From: Exobacillus caeni
GTDB lineage: Bacteria; Bacillota; Bacilli; Bacillales; Guptibacillaceae
Reading direction: 5' to 3'
Assembly (NCBI RefSeq): GCF_005747095.1
Contig: NZ_SWLG01000005.1
Location: forward strand, 269,631 to 333,630
DNA: 64,000 nucleotides
In this document: positions 31,792 to 40,209 of the stretch, one piece after another
Layout: every line of letters starts with the position of its first letter
Numbering within the stretch: position 1 is the stretch's first letter
The notes under the pieces: generated by a model
What the model saw: only the letters and a program-made list of their open reading frames with translations
The model's database searches: none
What the model was told of the DNA's origin: nothing
Translations under genes and position numbers: made by a program

Positions 31792-33606
31792 CTATGTGTT
31801 TTGTTCATTCTTTTTAATAGGAAGAATAATTTCAACCTTTGTCCCTTTATTTTCTTTACTTTCGATTTGCATGATTCCGTTATGATTTTGAATGATTTTA
31901 AAGCTAACCATTAGTCCAAGGCCGGTTCCACTTTCTTTTAATGTAAAGAATGGCTGCCCTACTTTATCTAACTTATCTTTCGGGATTCCGGTACCATGAT
32001 CGATTATACTTATTTTAACCCGGTTTTGGTCATGGAGATTTACTTTGACTTGAACCTTTCCTCCACCTTCCATGGCTTCTATAGCATTTTTGATGACGTT
32101 TACAAAAACCTGCTTTAATTGATTTTCCTCACAGTCTACCTGGATTTGATTCACTTCATATTCAGGAATCAACCGAATATTTTTCATTATCGCCTGTGTT
32201 CCGAGCAATGCGATAACATGTTGCAGGATAGATATAAGATTCTGGGTTTGGAAGTTCTTTTTATCAGGTTTTGCAAGCATCATAAATTCGCTGACAATAA
32301 AATTGATCCGATCAATTTCAGAAAGCATGATCTCAAGAAACTCTTTATTCTTTTTATCCTCGCTTGAAGAGTGCAAAATACTGGTAAACCCTTTTAAAGA
32401 TGTGAGCGGATTACGTATTTCATGCGCGACCCCTGCAGCTAACTCCCCTACTGCCGTTAGCTTCTCAGACCTTCGAATAAGCTCCTCAGCCATATTCAGC
32501 TCTGTCACGTCCTTTGCAATTCCAATGATCCCTTTCACCTTTCCGTTTACGATATGCGGGATTGTTGTTATCTTTAAAACAACTTTATCCCCGTATTTAT
32601 GGTGAACCATTGTTTCGCACTTTTGCGGTTGCCCTTTCTTGGTGTCTTCAAAGCAACGAAAGGTTTGCTCATGATAATCCTCTGGAATAAGATTCAGAAA
32701 CGGCTGATTCATCGCCTCTTCTGCCGTATAACCGGTGATATCTTCGAGTGCTCTGTTTATCCGGATAAAATGTCCATACATATCGATTAGAAAGACGCCG
32801 TCCGGATTATTTTCAACCATCGAATTATAGCGGTTTTCACTTTCTATCAGCTCTGTTGCCTTTCTTGCAAGCTGGCGGTCCCTCATAACGCTGATCAATA
32901 CGAGGACGGTAACAATAACTAATGCCGTAATGATTAAAAAAGGAGCAGCAAAGTCTTTTTCAAACGAATAACCCGAAAAAACTTCCTGGCCGCTTGATAT
33001 TGGTGTAAAAGATGCTGCTATTAATGTTGTATAGTGCATAAAGGAAATTCCCGTTCCAGCTATTATACTTGCGACCAGTTTTTTCAACAATGGCGTTTTA
33101 AAAAAACGTTGTTCATAGCATAAAACCCAGAGCGAGAAGAAAGAAAAGACCAACAGTACCGTGATTGCCAGCGTTAATAAAAAAGAATTATATGTAATCG
33201 TTGCGTTAAAGTTTACAGCTGCCATTCCGGCAAAATGCACCATAAGTGCAGTTGCAGACATAAAAATGCTTCCAAGAGCAACCGAGTAAACGTTAGATTC
33301 TCGCTTCTTTATAACTGCAAGAGTAACAGCAGAACCAGTTATTGCTATTCCAAGCGTTAAAACAACACCTATCAGCCTGTAATCAACGGGACTTGAAAGT
33401 TTTATCGCCAGCATGCCGACAAAATGCATCGTCCAATAGCCTGTACCTAAAGTGAAGGCGGCTGCCAAAAGCCACGGGATACCATTTTTGCTGTTTTCAT
33501 CATGCTTTCTAGAGAAAAGGTCAAAAGCTGTAAAAGAATATATAATAGCGATCACAACTGATAACGTTACAATAAAGGAATTATAGTTTGTCGAAAAAGA
33601 TTCCAT
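31792..33606 (-). CDS. MHYT-PAS sensor histidine kinase
   Basis: Predicted 604-residue membrane sensor kinase. The N-terminal seven-helix MHYT domain (1-240) shows three related motifs, TMHFVGM (59-65), MVHFAGM (122-128) and FMHYTTL (189-195), thought to bind copper and sense a gas such as oxygen or nitric oxide. A PAS domain follows (about 255-370), then the phosphoacceptor His395 (AHEIRNPLTS) and an ATPase domain with NVIKNAIEAM and GTGIPKDKLDKVGQPFF. No response regulator is adjacent, as for the orphan sporulation kinases of bacilli, so a link to the Spo0A phosphorelay is possible but not shown. Confidence 0.93.
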   Translation of the reverse strand: MESFSTNYNSFIVTLSVVIAIIYSFTAFDLFSRKHDENSKNGIPWLLAAAFTLGTGYWTMHFVGMLAIKLSSPVDYRLIGVVLTLGIAITGSAVTLAVIKKRESNVYSVALGSIFMSATALMVHFAGMAAVNFNATITYNSFLLTLAITVLLVFSFFSLWVLCYEQRFFKTPLLKKLVASIIAGTGISFMHYTTLIAASFTPISSGQEVFSGYSFEKDFAAPFLIITALVIVTVLVLISVMRDRQLARKATELIESENRYNSMVENNPDGVFLIDMYGHFIRINRALEDITGYTAEEAMNQPFLNLIPEDYHEQTFRCFEDTKKGQPQKCETMVHHKYGDKVVLKITTIPHIVNGKVKGIIGIAKDVTELNMAEELIRRSEKLTAVGELAAGVAHEIRNPLTSLKGFTSILHSSSEDKKNKEFLEIMLSEIDRINFIVSEFMMLAKPDKKNFQTQNLISILQHVIALLGTQAIMKNIRLIPEYEVNQIQVDCEENQLKQVFVNVIKNAIEAMEGGGKVQVKVNLHDQNRVKISIIDHGTGIPKDKLDKVGQPFFTLKESGTGLGLMVSFKIIQNHNGIMQIESKENKGTKVEIILPIKKNEQNT

Positions 33607-33905
33607 GGACTATCTCCTTAATTCAATCTATTAACTTAATTTTCGACTCAGTTCCCCCAAATTCCTACTTTTCACAATAAAATAAAAATTTTTTAAGAAA
33701 TCTCTATACAAAGTTCTTACGGGAAAAACAGAGGCGGGAACATAAATAAGATACTCAGAGTGCTGGAAACTGCTTCTATGTAGAATAGTCCAATTTTCGC
33801 GGGCTCGGACTCGGCGGGGGCAAAGCTATTGATGAGACCAGGAGTGCGTAAGCTTGATGAGGACCGCCACTTTTGTCCATCCTTCTCCATTCTTAAACAA
33901 AACTA
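33607..33905. other. Intergenic stretch with possible decayed repeat
   Basis: No gene. A GC-rich patch (33798-33860) contains GAGACCAGGAG and GATGAGGACC, faintly like the core of the element at 10158-10456. The similarity is too weak to claim a copy. Confidence 0.25.
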
Positions 33906-34235
33906 TTATTCGTTGTCGATCACTTTATGCAAAAAAATTCGCTCTTCAAACCCGCCACGTTCTTTCTTTTTTTCAAGCCTTATCTGCTCTATTTCGGCAA
34001 ATGAGCTTCCATGGGTCTCTGCTGCAGCATGAACTAACTCTAGTAAATCGGCAAGCTCTTCTAGAGAGTGGCTGTCGTTGTCGGCCATGAAGTATTCTTC
34101 CATTTCTTCTCTAAGCTTTCTCTTTACTTCTACTGCAAACTCCTCTTTTCCCAGTGTTACTGTTTCACAGTTGCTGCCGCTTTTCCTGATGATTCCCGGG
34201 ATGTTATCTCGGACAAGCTTGTTATATACCGGCAT
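33906..34235 (-). CDS. MazG-like nucleotide pyrophosphohydrolase
   Basis: Predicted 109-residue all-helical protein of the phosphoribosyl-ATP/MazG-like pyrophosphohydrolase group. It begins with the family signature YNKLVRDNIPGII, and the metal site is formed by EEMEEY (43-48) and ELADLLELVHA (60-70). Such proteins hydrolyse abnormal or excess nucleoside triphosphates. The ATG at 34235 follows AAGGAGAGAGG; the longer frame is not needed. It lies 27 bp after the lipoprotein gene, in the same direction. Confidence 0.82.
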   Translation of the reverse strand: MPVYNKLVRDNIPGIIRKSGSNCETVTLGKEEFAVEVKRKLREEMEEYFMADNDSHSLEELADLLELVHAAAETHGSSFAEIEQIRLEKKKERGGFEERIFLHKVIDNE

Positions 34236-34262
34236 ACTCCTCTCTCCTTTTACTCTTTTCAT

Positions 34263-34556
34263 TCATTTTACCGTTTTTTTCTTTACACTAACAAGCTCAC
34301 TGAAGACAACATCATAATTTGCAATAAGCTGGTCCCCTTTTGAGACGGTTTCGTGTACATATTTCTTCGGGATTTTGTTTGTAGTATTATCTCCGTTAGT
34401 TTGGACATGGACATTGCTTTTGTCGACCTTTGTAACTGTATATTCTATAGTATAAAATTTTTTGGCAGCTTCCTTGCTTGTTACACATCCTCCAGTATTC
34501 AAAGCTATCAGGATAACAAGAAAAGCTCTCCCCCATAACCAGGCAAATTCTTTCAT
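34263..34556 (-). CDS. Small lipoprotein, unknown function
   Basis: Predicted 97-residue lipoprotein. Signal peptide with hydrophobic core (FLVILIALNTGGC), lipid-modified Cys24. The mature part is a short beta-rich domain (FYTIEYTVTKVDKSNVHVQT, YDVVFSELVSVKKK). ATG at 34556 follows GGGGGAAAGAG; an upstream ATG at 34625 would put the signal peptide too far inside. It precedes the MazG-like gene by 27 bp; a joint role is not evident. Confidence 0.7.
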   Translation of the reverse strand: MKEFAWLWGRAFLVILIALNTGGCVTSKEAAKKFYTIEYTVTKVDKSNVHVQTNGDNTTNKIPKKYVHETVSKGDQLIANYDVVFSELVSVKKKTVK

Positions 34557-34698
34557 TTTATCTCTTTCCCCCATCCTATAGAAATTCCATTTACAACTTA
34601 TTCTTGAGGGCTCTTCTGTATTCAAATAACTCCCCGGGAATCGGAGCCTATTTTCAAAATTTGAGGGAATGGCATTACTGTAAAAGGAAAGGCTATTT

Positions 34699-34780
34699 GC
34701 TCGTACCTCCTACAAATTGCTCCGAACCTCTTATAAACCGCTCCGAACCTCTTATAAACCGCCCTGGACCTCTTATAAAC
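34699..34780 (+). repeat. Four tandem 20-21 bp units
   Basis: Units of the type GCTCCGAACCTCTTATAAACC occur in tandem: a diverged one at 34699-34718, two identical ones at 34719-34739 and 34740-34760, and a diverged one at 34761-34780. An open frame through them (34604-34894) has no ribosome binding site. The remaining gene-free stretch 34815-35082 shows nothing recognisable. Confidence 0.75.
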
Positions 34781-34785
34781 ATAAA

Positions 34786-34814
34786 GACGGCTGCTCCGAA
34801 TGGGAACAGCCGTC
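34786..34814. terminator. Hairpin next to the tandem repeat
   Basis: Stem GACGGCTG with CAGCCGTC (34786-34793 and 34807-34814). On the plus strand CTTTATAT follows. What it would terminate is unclear. Confidence 0.4.
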
Positions 34815-35082
34815 CTTTATATAAAAGGCCGATATCATGGCCTGTATTTTATTTTTTAAAGAATAATAGGAACCAAACAGGAATAACATACTAAGTTACT
34901 GCATTTTTGATTAGCGACTTTTTACAGTTTATTGATGTAAAGGGTGATTTGTGCATATCCGAAACAGTTTCTGTTGTTATAAATTTACATTCCCGCTTGA
35001 AACAATTTTTAATCCACCCTGCCTGTACCTATTTTTAATTTTTTTCTTTTTAAAAAATTGGTGATCATTTTTCTATACTAAC

Positions 35083-35119
35083 CAAAAAAGCTGAACCCTT
35101 GATTATAAGAGTCCAGCTT
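35083..35119 (-). terminator. Intrinsic terminator of the M3 peptidase gene
   Basis: Minus-strand imperfect stem around AAGCTG/CAGCTT (35088-35100 with 35107-35119) followed by TTTTTT, 6 nt after the stop at 35125. Confidence 0.8.
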
Positions 35120-35124
35120 TATTT

Positions 35125-36819
35125 TTAAAGTTTTTTATCATCAACTTGATCGAGCCATGCTTCGATTTCTCCGATAACGGATTTTACACTGTTATCTTTA
35201 AATGGAGAAGTTAGATTAGCTGAATCAACAAGATCCGTAAACGATTGGCTCCCGCCTCTTTTACAAAGTGCAAGGTAGTCTTCCCATACCTGCTCCCTGT
35301 CTTCATTTGCCCTTTTCCAGAACTGGAAAGCGCACATTTGTGCAAGTGTATAATCTATATAATAGAACGGAACCTGATAAATATGGCTTTGCTTTTGCCA
35401 GAATCCGCCTCTTTCCAGATATTCATTTCCATCATAATTTAAATGAGGGAGATACTTCTTTTCTATCGTTCGCCATGCTGTTTTACGCTCTTCTGGTGTT
35501 GCTTCCGGGTTTTCATAAACAAAGTGCTGAAATTCATCTACCGCCACACCATAAGGAATGAAGAGCAGCCCTCCGCTCAAATGGGAAAATTTATATTTTT
35601 CCGTATCTTCCTTAAAGAACAATTCCATCCATGGCCACGTGAAAAACTCCATGCTCATCGAATGGATTTCACATGCTTCATAAGTTGGGAAAAAATATTC
35701 CGGAACTTCGAAGCCCCTGCTCATATAAACCTGGAACGCATGGCCAACCTCATGTGTTAAAACATCGATATCATGCGATGTCCCATTAAAGTTTGCAAAG
35801 ATAAAAGGTGAATCGTATTCACTAACATAGGTGCAGTAGCCTCCGCCCGCTTTTCCTTTTTTACTTAACAAATCCATCAAGTTCTTCTCCCGCATGAATG
35901 TGAAAAACTCGTCTGTTTCTTTTGAAAGCTCGTGATACATTTGCTTGCCGTTCTCGACGATCCATTCCGGGTCGCCTTTAGGAGTAGGATTTCCCGTTAA
36001 AAAGCTGTATGATTCATCATAATAAGCTAAATGATCAAGCCCCAGGCGTTCTCTCTGTTTCTCCTTTAGTTTGGAGGTCACAGGCACAATATGCTTTTCC
36101 ACCTGTTCGCGGAAATTAGCAACCATTTTTGCATCATAATCCACACGATTCATGCGGTAATATGCTAGTTCAACGAAATTCTTGTATCCGAGCTTCTTTG
36201 CTATTATTGTCCTGACTTTTACTAATTGGTCATAGATGTCATCCAGTTTGTCTTCATTTTCGGACAAGAAGCCGTAAAAAGCCTCACTCGCATTCTTTCT
36301 GGTTTCCCTTTCAGTTGATTGCATGAACGGCACCATCTGAGTTAGCGTTCTTTCTTCTCCTTCAAACGGGATTTTAGCGGAAGCAATCAACTTGGTGTAT
36401 TCGCTTGAAAGCTTATTTTCTTTCTGGAGGTCTTCAATTATCTCAGGTGAAAAAGTTTTAACCGTTGATTCTGCGATAGCAAATAATTGTTTGCCCCATT
36501 TCTCTTCAAGTTCATTTCTAAATGGTGATTTTACCAGTTCATTGTAATAGTTTGAAACCATTCCCTTATACAATGGCTGTACTTCATCGAAAAAGTCCTG
36601 CTCTTTTTTGTAAAAATCATCGTTCGTATCGATCGTATGCCTTATCGATACGAGTGTTTCCATTGTTTCATACTTACTTCTGAGCTGGTTAAGGCTCCTA
36701 ATCGTATCGCTCTGTTTTACAAGCGTGTCTGCCTGACGAAAATCATTTAGATTTTTCTCAAACTCTGCCTCTAGCTCTTTCATATCTGGCCGTTTGTATT
36801 CATAGTCCTGGAACTTCAT
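35125..36819 (-). CDS. M3-family oligoendopeptidase
   Basis: Predicted 564-residue cytoplasmic zinc peptidase that degrades short peptides. The zinc motif HEVGH is at 356-360 (DVLTHEVGHAFQVY) and the third ligand is probably Glu384 (EACEIHS). The helical N-terminal half closes over the active site. The length fits the shorter PepF-like group. A second, more distant M3 enzyme is encoded at 62076. The gene is monocistronic. Confidence 0.93.
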   Translation of the reverse strand: MKFQDYEYKRPDMKELEAEFEKNLNDFRQADTLVKQSDTIRSLNQLRSKYETMETLVSIRHTIDTNDDFYKKEQDFFDEVQPLYKGMVSNYYNELVKSPFRNELEEKWGKQLFAIAESTVKTFSPEIIEDLQKENKLSSEYTKLIASAKIPFEGEERTLTQMVPFMQSTERETRKNASEAFYGFLSENEDKLDDIYDQLVKVRTIIAKKLGYKNFVELAYYRMNRVDYDAKMVANFREQVEKHIVPVTSKLKEKQRERLGLDHLAYYDESYSFLTGNPTPKGDPEWIVENGKQMYHELSKETDEFFTFMREKNLMDLLSKKGKAGGGYCTYVSEYDSPFIFANFNGTSHDIDVLTHEVGHAFQVYMSRGFEVPEYFFPTYEACEIHSMSMEFFTWPWMELFFKEDTEKYKFSHLSGGLLFIPYGVAVDEFQHFVYENPEATPEERKTAWRTIEKKYLPHLNYDGNEYLERGGFWQKQSHIYQVPFYYIDYTLAQMCAFQFWKRANEDREQVWEDYLALCKRGGSQSFTDLVDSANLTSPFKDNSVKSVIGEIEAWLDQVDDKKL

Positions 36820-36979
36820 TTGAACCCATCCTTTATGTAGTAATATTTTCCCCCACTATATTTATTCGGACTGCCCTCCTTGAATTCCTTGTTTCCATAG
36901 TGAAGGCGGAACAAAAGACTGTGTTGTTGCATTGCATTCCAACAAATGATTATGATTAAGAAAGAATGGAGGCTACAGT

Positions 36980-37600
36980 ATGAACTTATTACTCTTAGGT
37001 GCAACAGGCCGGGTAGGAAAGGAAATTTTGAAGCTTGCCGAGCGGGATGGCCACCAGGTTACTGCGTTTGTCCGTACTCCGGAGAAGTCCGGAAGCAAAG
37101 GTCCTAACGTACGTCTTTTTAAAGGAGATGCAAGGAACAAGCAGGATGTCGAAAGAGCAATGAAGGGGCAGGATGCTGTGATAAGTGCTCTGAACACTGA
37201 CAAAACAACAACGCTCTCCGAAGCAACCTCTCTTCTTATCGACGCCATGAAAAAGGAAAACGTTGAACGGATTATTACAGTAGGCACTGCCGGGATTTTA
37301 CAAAGCCGAACCGACCCTGATATTTTAAGGTATCGATCCTCTGAATCAAAGCGAAAATCGACTGCTGCAGCTGAAGAGCATGAAAAGGCGTATCGCCTTC
37401 TTGAACATTCTAACCTTGCCTGGACGATCGTTTGTCCAACATATTTACCCGATGGAGAAGCTACAGGGAGTTTTCGTGCAGAAAAAAATGTTCTTCCGGT
37501 GGATGGAAAGAAAATTTCGGTAGGAGATACAGCAGCATTTACATATAGTCAGCTAACTGATTCAGGCTATCTTCGCACACGGGTCGGCATCTCTTACTAA
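36980..37600 (+). CDS. NAD(P)H-binding oxidoreductase, YwnB-like
   Basis: Predicted 206-residue Rossmann-fold protein of the atypical short-chain dehydrogenase group. The dinucleotide loop LLGATGRVGKEI is at residues 4-15, followed by VTAFVRTPEK and VRLFKGDARN. The usual YxxxK is not evident, as in the NmrA/YwnB-like branch. Substrate unknown. GAATGGAGG precedes the ATG. Confidence 0.82.
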   Translation: MNLLLLGATGRVGKEILKLAERDGHQVTAFVRTPEKSGSKGPNVRLFKGDARNKQDVERAMKGQDAVISALNTDKTTTLSEATSLLIDAMKKENVERIITVGTAGILQSRTDPDILRYRSSESKRKSTAAAEEHEKAYRLLEHSNLAWTIVCPTYLPDGEATGSFRAEKNVLPVDGKKISVGDTAAFTYSQLTDSGYLRTRVGISY

Positions 37601-37620
37601 CGTTACATTATTTTCATAAG

Positions 37621-37652
37621 GAAGGGGCTGACTCTTTGGAGACAGCCCCTTC
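37621..37652. terminator. Bidirectional terminator between the YwnB-like gene and deoD
   Basis: Ten-bp stem GAAGGGGCTG with CAGCCCCTTC (37621-37630 and 37643-37652) with AT-rich flanks, between two convergent genes. Confidence 0.8.
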
Positions 37653-37660
37653 TTAATTTC

Positions 37661-38377
37661 CTATTTGCTTGTTTGTTTTAACGCAGCTTCAAGTGCGATG
37701 ATCATCATATCCTTGAATGTTGTTTGGCGCTCTTCGGAAGTTGTTTCTTCTCCAGTCACAATATGGTCGCTGACAGTCAAAACAGTTAGTGCATTCACAC
37801 CGTGTTTTGCCGCGATCGTATATAGAGCAGAAGTTTCCATTTCAACGCCCAGTACCTGGTAATTTGCAAGCATTTCAAAGATTTCAGGGTTATCTCTATA
37901 GAATGAATCACTTGTAAAGACGTTGCCGACATGGACCGGCATTTCTTTTTCAGTCGCACTGTCAAAAGCGTTCTTCAACAGATCAAAGCTTGCCGTAGGT
38001 GCAAAGTCCATTCCGTTAAACTGCAAACGGTTTACACCTGAATCAGTTGTTGCACTCATCGCTAGAATAACATCTCTTACTTTCACTTCTTTTTTCAACG
38101 CTCCACAGGTTCCAACGCGTATCAAATTCTTTACACCGTATTCACGGATTAATTCGTTTACATAGATGGAAATGGAAGGAACCCCCATACCTGTACCCAT
38201 CACGGAAATTTTTTGTCCTTTGTAGGAACCAGTATATCCAAGCATACCTCGAACTTCATTAAAACAGACGGGGTCCTCAAGAAAGGTTTCAGCGATATAT
38301 TTAGCCCGGAGCGGATCTCCAGGAAGTAAAATTGTATCAGCTATCTCACCTTTTTTTGCACCAATATGTACACTCAT
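37661..38377 (-). CDS. deoD: Purine-nucleoside phosphorylase DeoD
   Basis: Predicted 238-residue hexameric enzyme that splits purine nucleosides with phosphate into base and (deoxy)ribose 1-phosphate. The DeoD-type signature is intact: [43 protein letters not shown] and [25 protein letters not shown] lies before the ATG at 38377. It is monocistronic and belongs functionally with purine salvage, for which a PbuG-type permease is at 58959. Confidence 0.96.
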   Translation of the reverse strand: MSVHIGAKKGEIADTILLPGDPLRAKYIAETFLEDPVCFNEVRGMLGYTGSYKGQKISVMGTGMGVPSISIYVNELIREYGVKNLIRVGTCGALKKEVKVRDVILAMSATTDSGVNRLQFNGMDFAPTASFDLLKNAFDSATEKEMPVHVGNVFTSDSFYRDNPEIFEMLANYQVLGVEMETSALYTIAAKHGVNALTVLTVSDHIVTGEETTSEERQTTFKDMMIIALEAALKQTSK

Positions 38378-38519
38378 CTAATAACCTCCTGATATGTGAT
38401 TTACTCACCTATACTAAAACAAAACTATCACAACGGCAAAGACCCTTCAATCATTTTATTCTTCAATTGTTTATCTCCATCCATTAATCTTCGCAAAATA
38501 AGGGGAACGTATCCGATTT

Positions 38520-38553
38520 AAAAAGGTTCCCCTATGTTGAAAGGAACCTTTTT
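38520..38553. terminator. Terminator of the CtaM-like gene
   Basis: Eleven-bp stem AAAAAGGTTCC with GGAACCTTTTT (38520-38530 and 38543-38553); T-runs are part of the stem in both directions. Confidence 0.88.
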
Positions 38554-38558
38554 GCTGC

Positions 38559-39113
38559 TTAATAGTAAGGAGAGATCATCAGATAAACGAATACCCCGGT
38601 CAGACTTACATATAACCATAGCGGCATCGTCCACCTTGCGATTTTTCGGTGTTTTTCCACTCGGTTCGTAAGCCCTCTTACAAGCGTGACAAGCGCCAGG
38701 GGTACGATAGCGGCAGCCAGTATAATGTGCGTTATCAAAATAAAATAATAGATATACTTCAGCGGGCCTTCACCGCCATAAGAAGTGGATTCTGCGATGG
38801 AATGGTATGTCAGGTAAGAAATTAAAAACAATGATGTTGTCGTAAAAGCCGCCCATATAAATCTTCTATGGAGCGTAATGTTCTTTTGTTTGATAAAAAT
38901 AAGAGCTGCTAACAAGAAAACAAAGGTAAAGCTGTTGAAAACCGCATTTAGAAGCGGCAATAAGTGAATGTCAAAACCAACTTCCCCTTCATATCCCGGT
39001 AAAAAGAATAACATAGCAACAATCACATTGACTGCTATCGAAATCCCGACAATCCAGGGTGTATAGTTTCTCGAGTCCGTCCCGTTAATCGAGCCGTTAG
39101 ATTGTTTTTCCAT
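38559..39113 (-). CDS. DUF420 membrane protein, YozB/CtaM-like
   Basis: Predicted 184-residue membrane protein with five helices. Conserved His positions of the family are present (DIHLLPLLNA, LHRRFIWAAF, LTYHSIAES, THIILAAAIVPLAL, HRKIARWTMPLWLYVS). In Staphylococcus aureus the DUF420 protein CtaM is needed to mature the aa3-type oxidase, probably through heme A. No oxidase gene is adjacent, so the role is by family only. A terminator hairpin follows directly. Confidence 0.85.
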   Translation of the reverse strand: MEKQSNGSINGTDSRNYTPWIVGISIAVNVIVAMLFFLPGYEGEVGFDIHLLPLLNAVFNSFTFVFLLAALIFIKQKNITLHRRFIWAAFTTTSLFLISYLTYHSIAESTSYGGEGPLKYIYYFILITHIILAAAIVPLALVTLVRGLTNRVEKHRKIARWTMPLWLYVSLTGVFVYLMISPYY

Positions 39114-39181
39114 AAAATCTTCTCCTTCAATCGTTTCTGCACATTATCTTTAGTGTAAGGAATTAAGGAACACAGGGCAAT

Positions 39182-39216
39182 AAAAAAACGCATCATTCAT
39201 TAGAATGACACGTTTT
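39182..39216 (-). terminator. Intrinsic terminator of the lipoprotein gene at 39234
   Basis: Minus-strand near-perfect 14-bp stem (39185-39198 with 39203-39216) followed by a T-run, 17 nt after the stop. Confidence 0.85.
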
Positions 39217-39233
39217 GTTCAAATCTTTAACCC

Positions 39234-39860
39234 TTATGGTGTCCATTTATCATGGACGATGCCCACAATATATTGCTTTCCTTCATATTCCTTAAAAACA
39301 AGCTTCAGGCTTTTCCAATCCATCCCGTCATATTCTTCAGTTCCAGGCACATAATACTCAACGTAATTAGAATCTGGAAAAAATTGTTTTATGTTGCTTT
39401 TCGAATTTCCCTTTTTCATAATTGTGTTGTAGGAAACCATGTCTGTATCTAAAAAATCAGCATCATATACATATTGGTCAAAATACTCTTTAGGAGTAAG
39501 CTCGATCGGTTTGCCGCTTCCAGCAGCATTTCCCCACCTGACCTTTTCATCTTTTTTTTCAAAGCTTTTTATACCTGAAGCCGAAAAGGTCTTTGCGTTT
39601 TTGCTTATATAGCCATATGGAGAAAAAGTGATACCTTTTTCCGGGTGGGCAAATAAAGAAAGCTTTTTAAAATCCTTTTTAGATATGGCTACAAGTATTT
39701 CTCCTGACTTTTGCATAATCCTCGATTTTACGTCCGGCTTTTTTTCAGGCTGTACTTCAGTCTGGTTGTTCGGTTCTGTTTCCCCTGTGTTCCCGTTATC
39801 TTCAGCAGGTTGCTCACAAGCTGCCAGCATAAGTATCATAGCGATTATAAATATTCTCAT
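39234..39860 (-). CDS. Lipoprotein, unknown function
   Basis: Predicted 208-residue lipoprotein with lipobox LAAC (Cys15 from the ATG at 39860, which follows CCAGGAG). A low-complexity linker rich in Glu, Asn, Thr and Pro (residues 16-42) leads to a folded domain with SGEILVAISKKDFKKLSLFA and HPEKGITFSPYGYI. This resembles a group of secreted Bacillaceae proteins of unknown function. Monocistronic. Confidence 0.75.
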   Translation of the reverse strand: MRIFIIAMILMLAACEQPAEDNGNTGETEPNNQTEVQPEKKPDVKSRIMQKSGEILVAISKKDFKKLSLFAHPEKGITFSPYGYISKNAKTFSASGIKSFEKKDEKVRWGNAAGSGKPIELTPKEYFDQYVYDADFLDTDMVSYNTIMKKGNSKSNIKQFFPDSNYVEYYVPGTEEYDGMDWKSLKLVFKEYEGKQYIVGIVHDKWTP

Positions 39861-40209
39861 AAACAAACACTCCTGGAAAAATTATATATCATTCTTTTCC
39901 CTTGCCTGCATTATCAAACCTTTTAAAAGAACATAAATCTTTTCGTTGTTTCCGTCAACTTAAAAACTGCTATCCTTTTCATTTGCTGCCAAGCATGACC
40001 CTTCTCAAGATGTTACGATAAGTTAAAACACCTTCTTATCTATCATCTTTGCCAGGATTAAATACTTTAAGACCTGTGCCATCTTTCCTTTTCATTCTTT
40101 CCCTATGTTTTGGATTATTTGATTTTAGTCTGAAAAAGCTATAAAATTTTATTTTGAATACCATGACAATAAGGAATTAGTACTTTCACATAAAGAGAGG
40201 TCATTTAAT
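39861..40209. other. Intergenic stretch upstream of zwf
   Basis: 349 bp between divergent genes, AT-rich. It must hold the promoters of the lipoprotein gene and of zwf. I see no hairpin terminator, riboswitch or repeat in it. GAGAGG at 40195-40200 is the zwf ribosome binding site. Confidence 0.4.

Noticed and set aside
33798..33860. Possible second copy of the 10158-10456 element
   Set aside because: Only short scattered matches and no inverted ends are visible.
34604..34894. Plus-strand frame with LINRSEP-type peptide repeats
   Set aside because: The peptide repeat arises from the 21-bp DNA repeat; no ribosome binding site and no homologue that I recognise.
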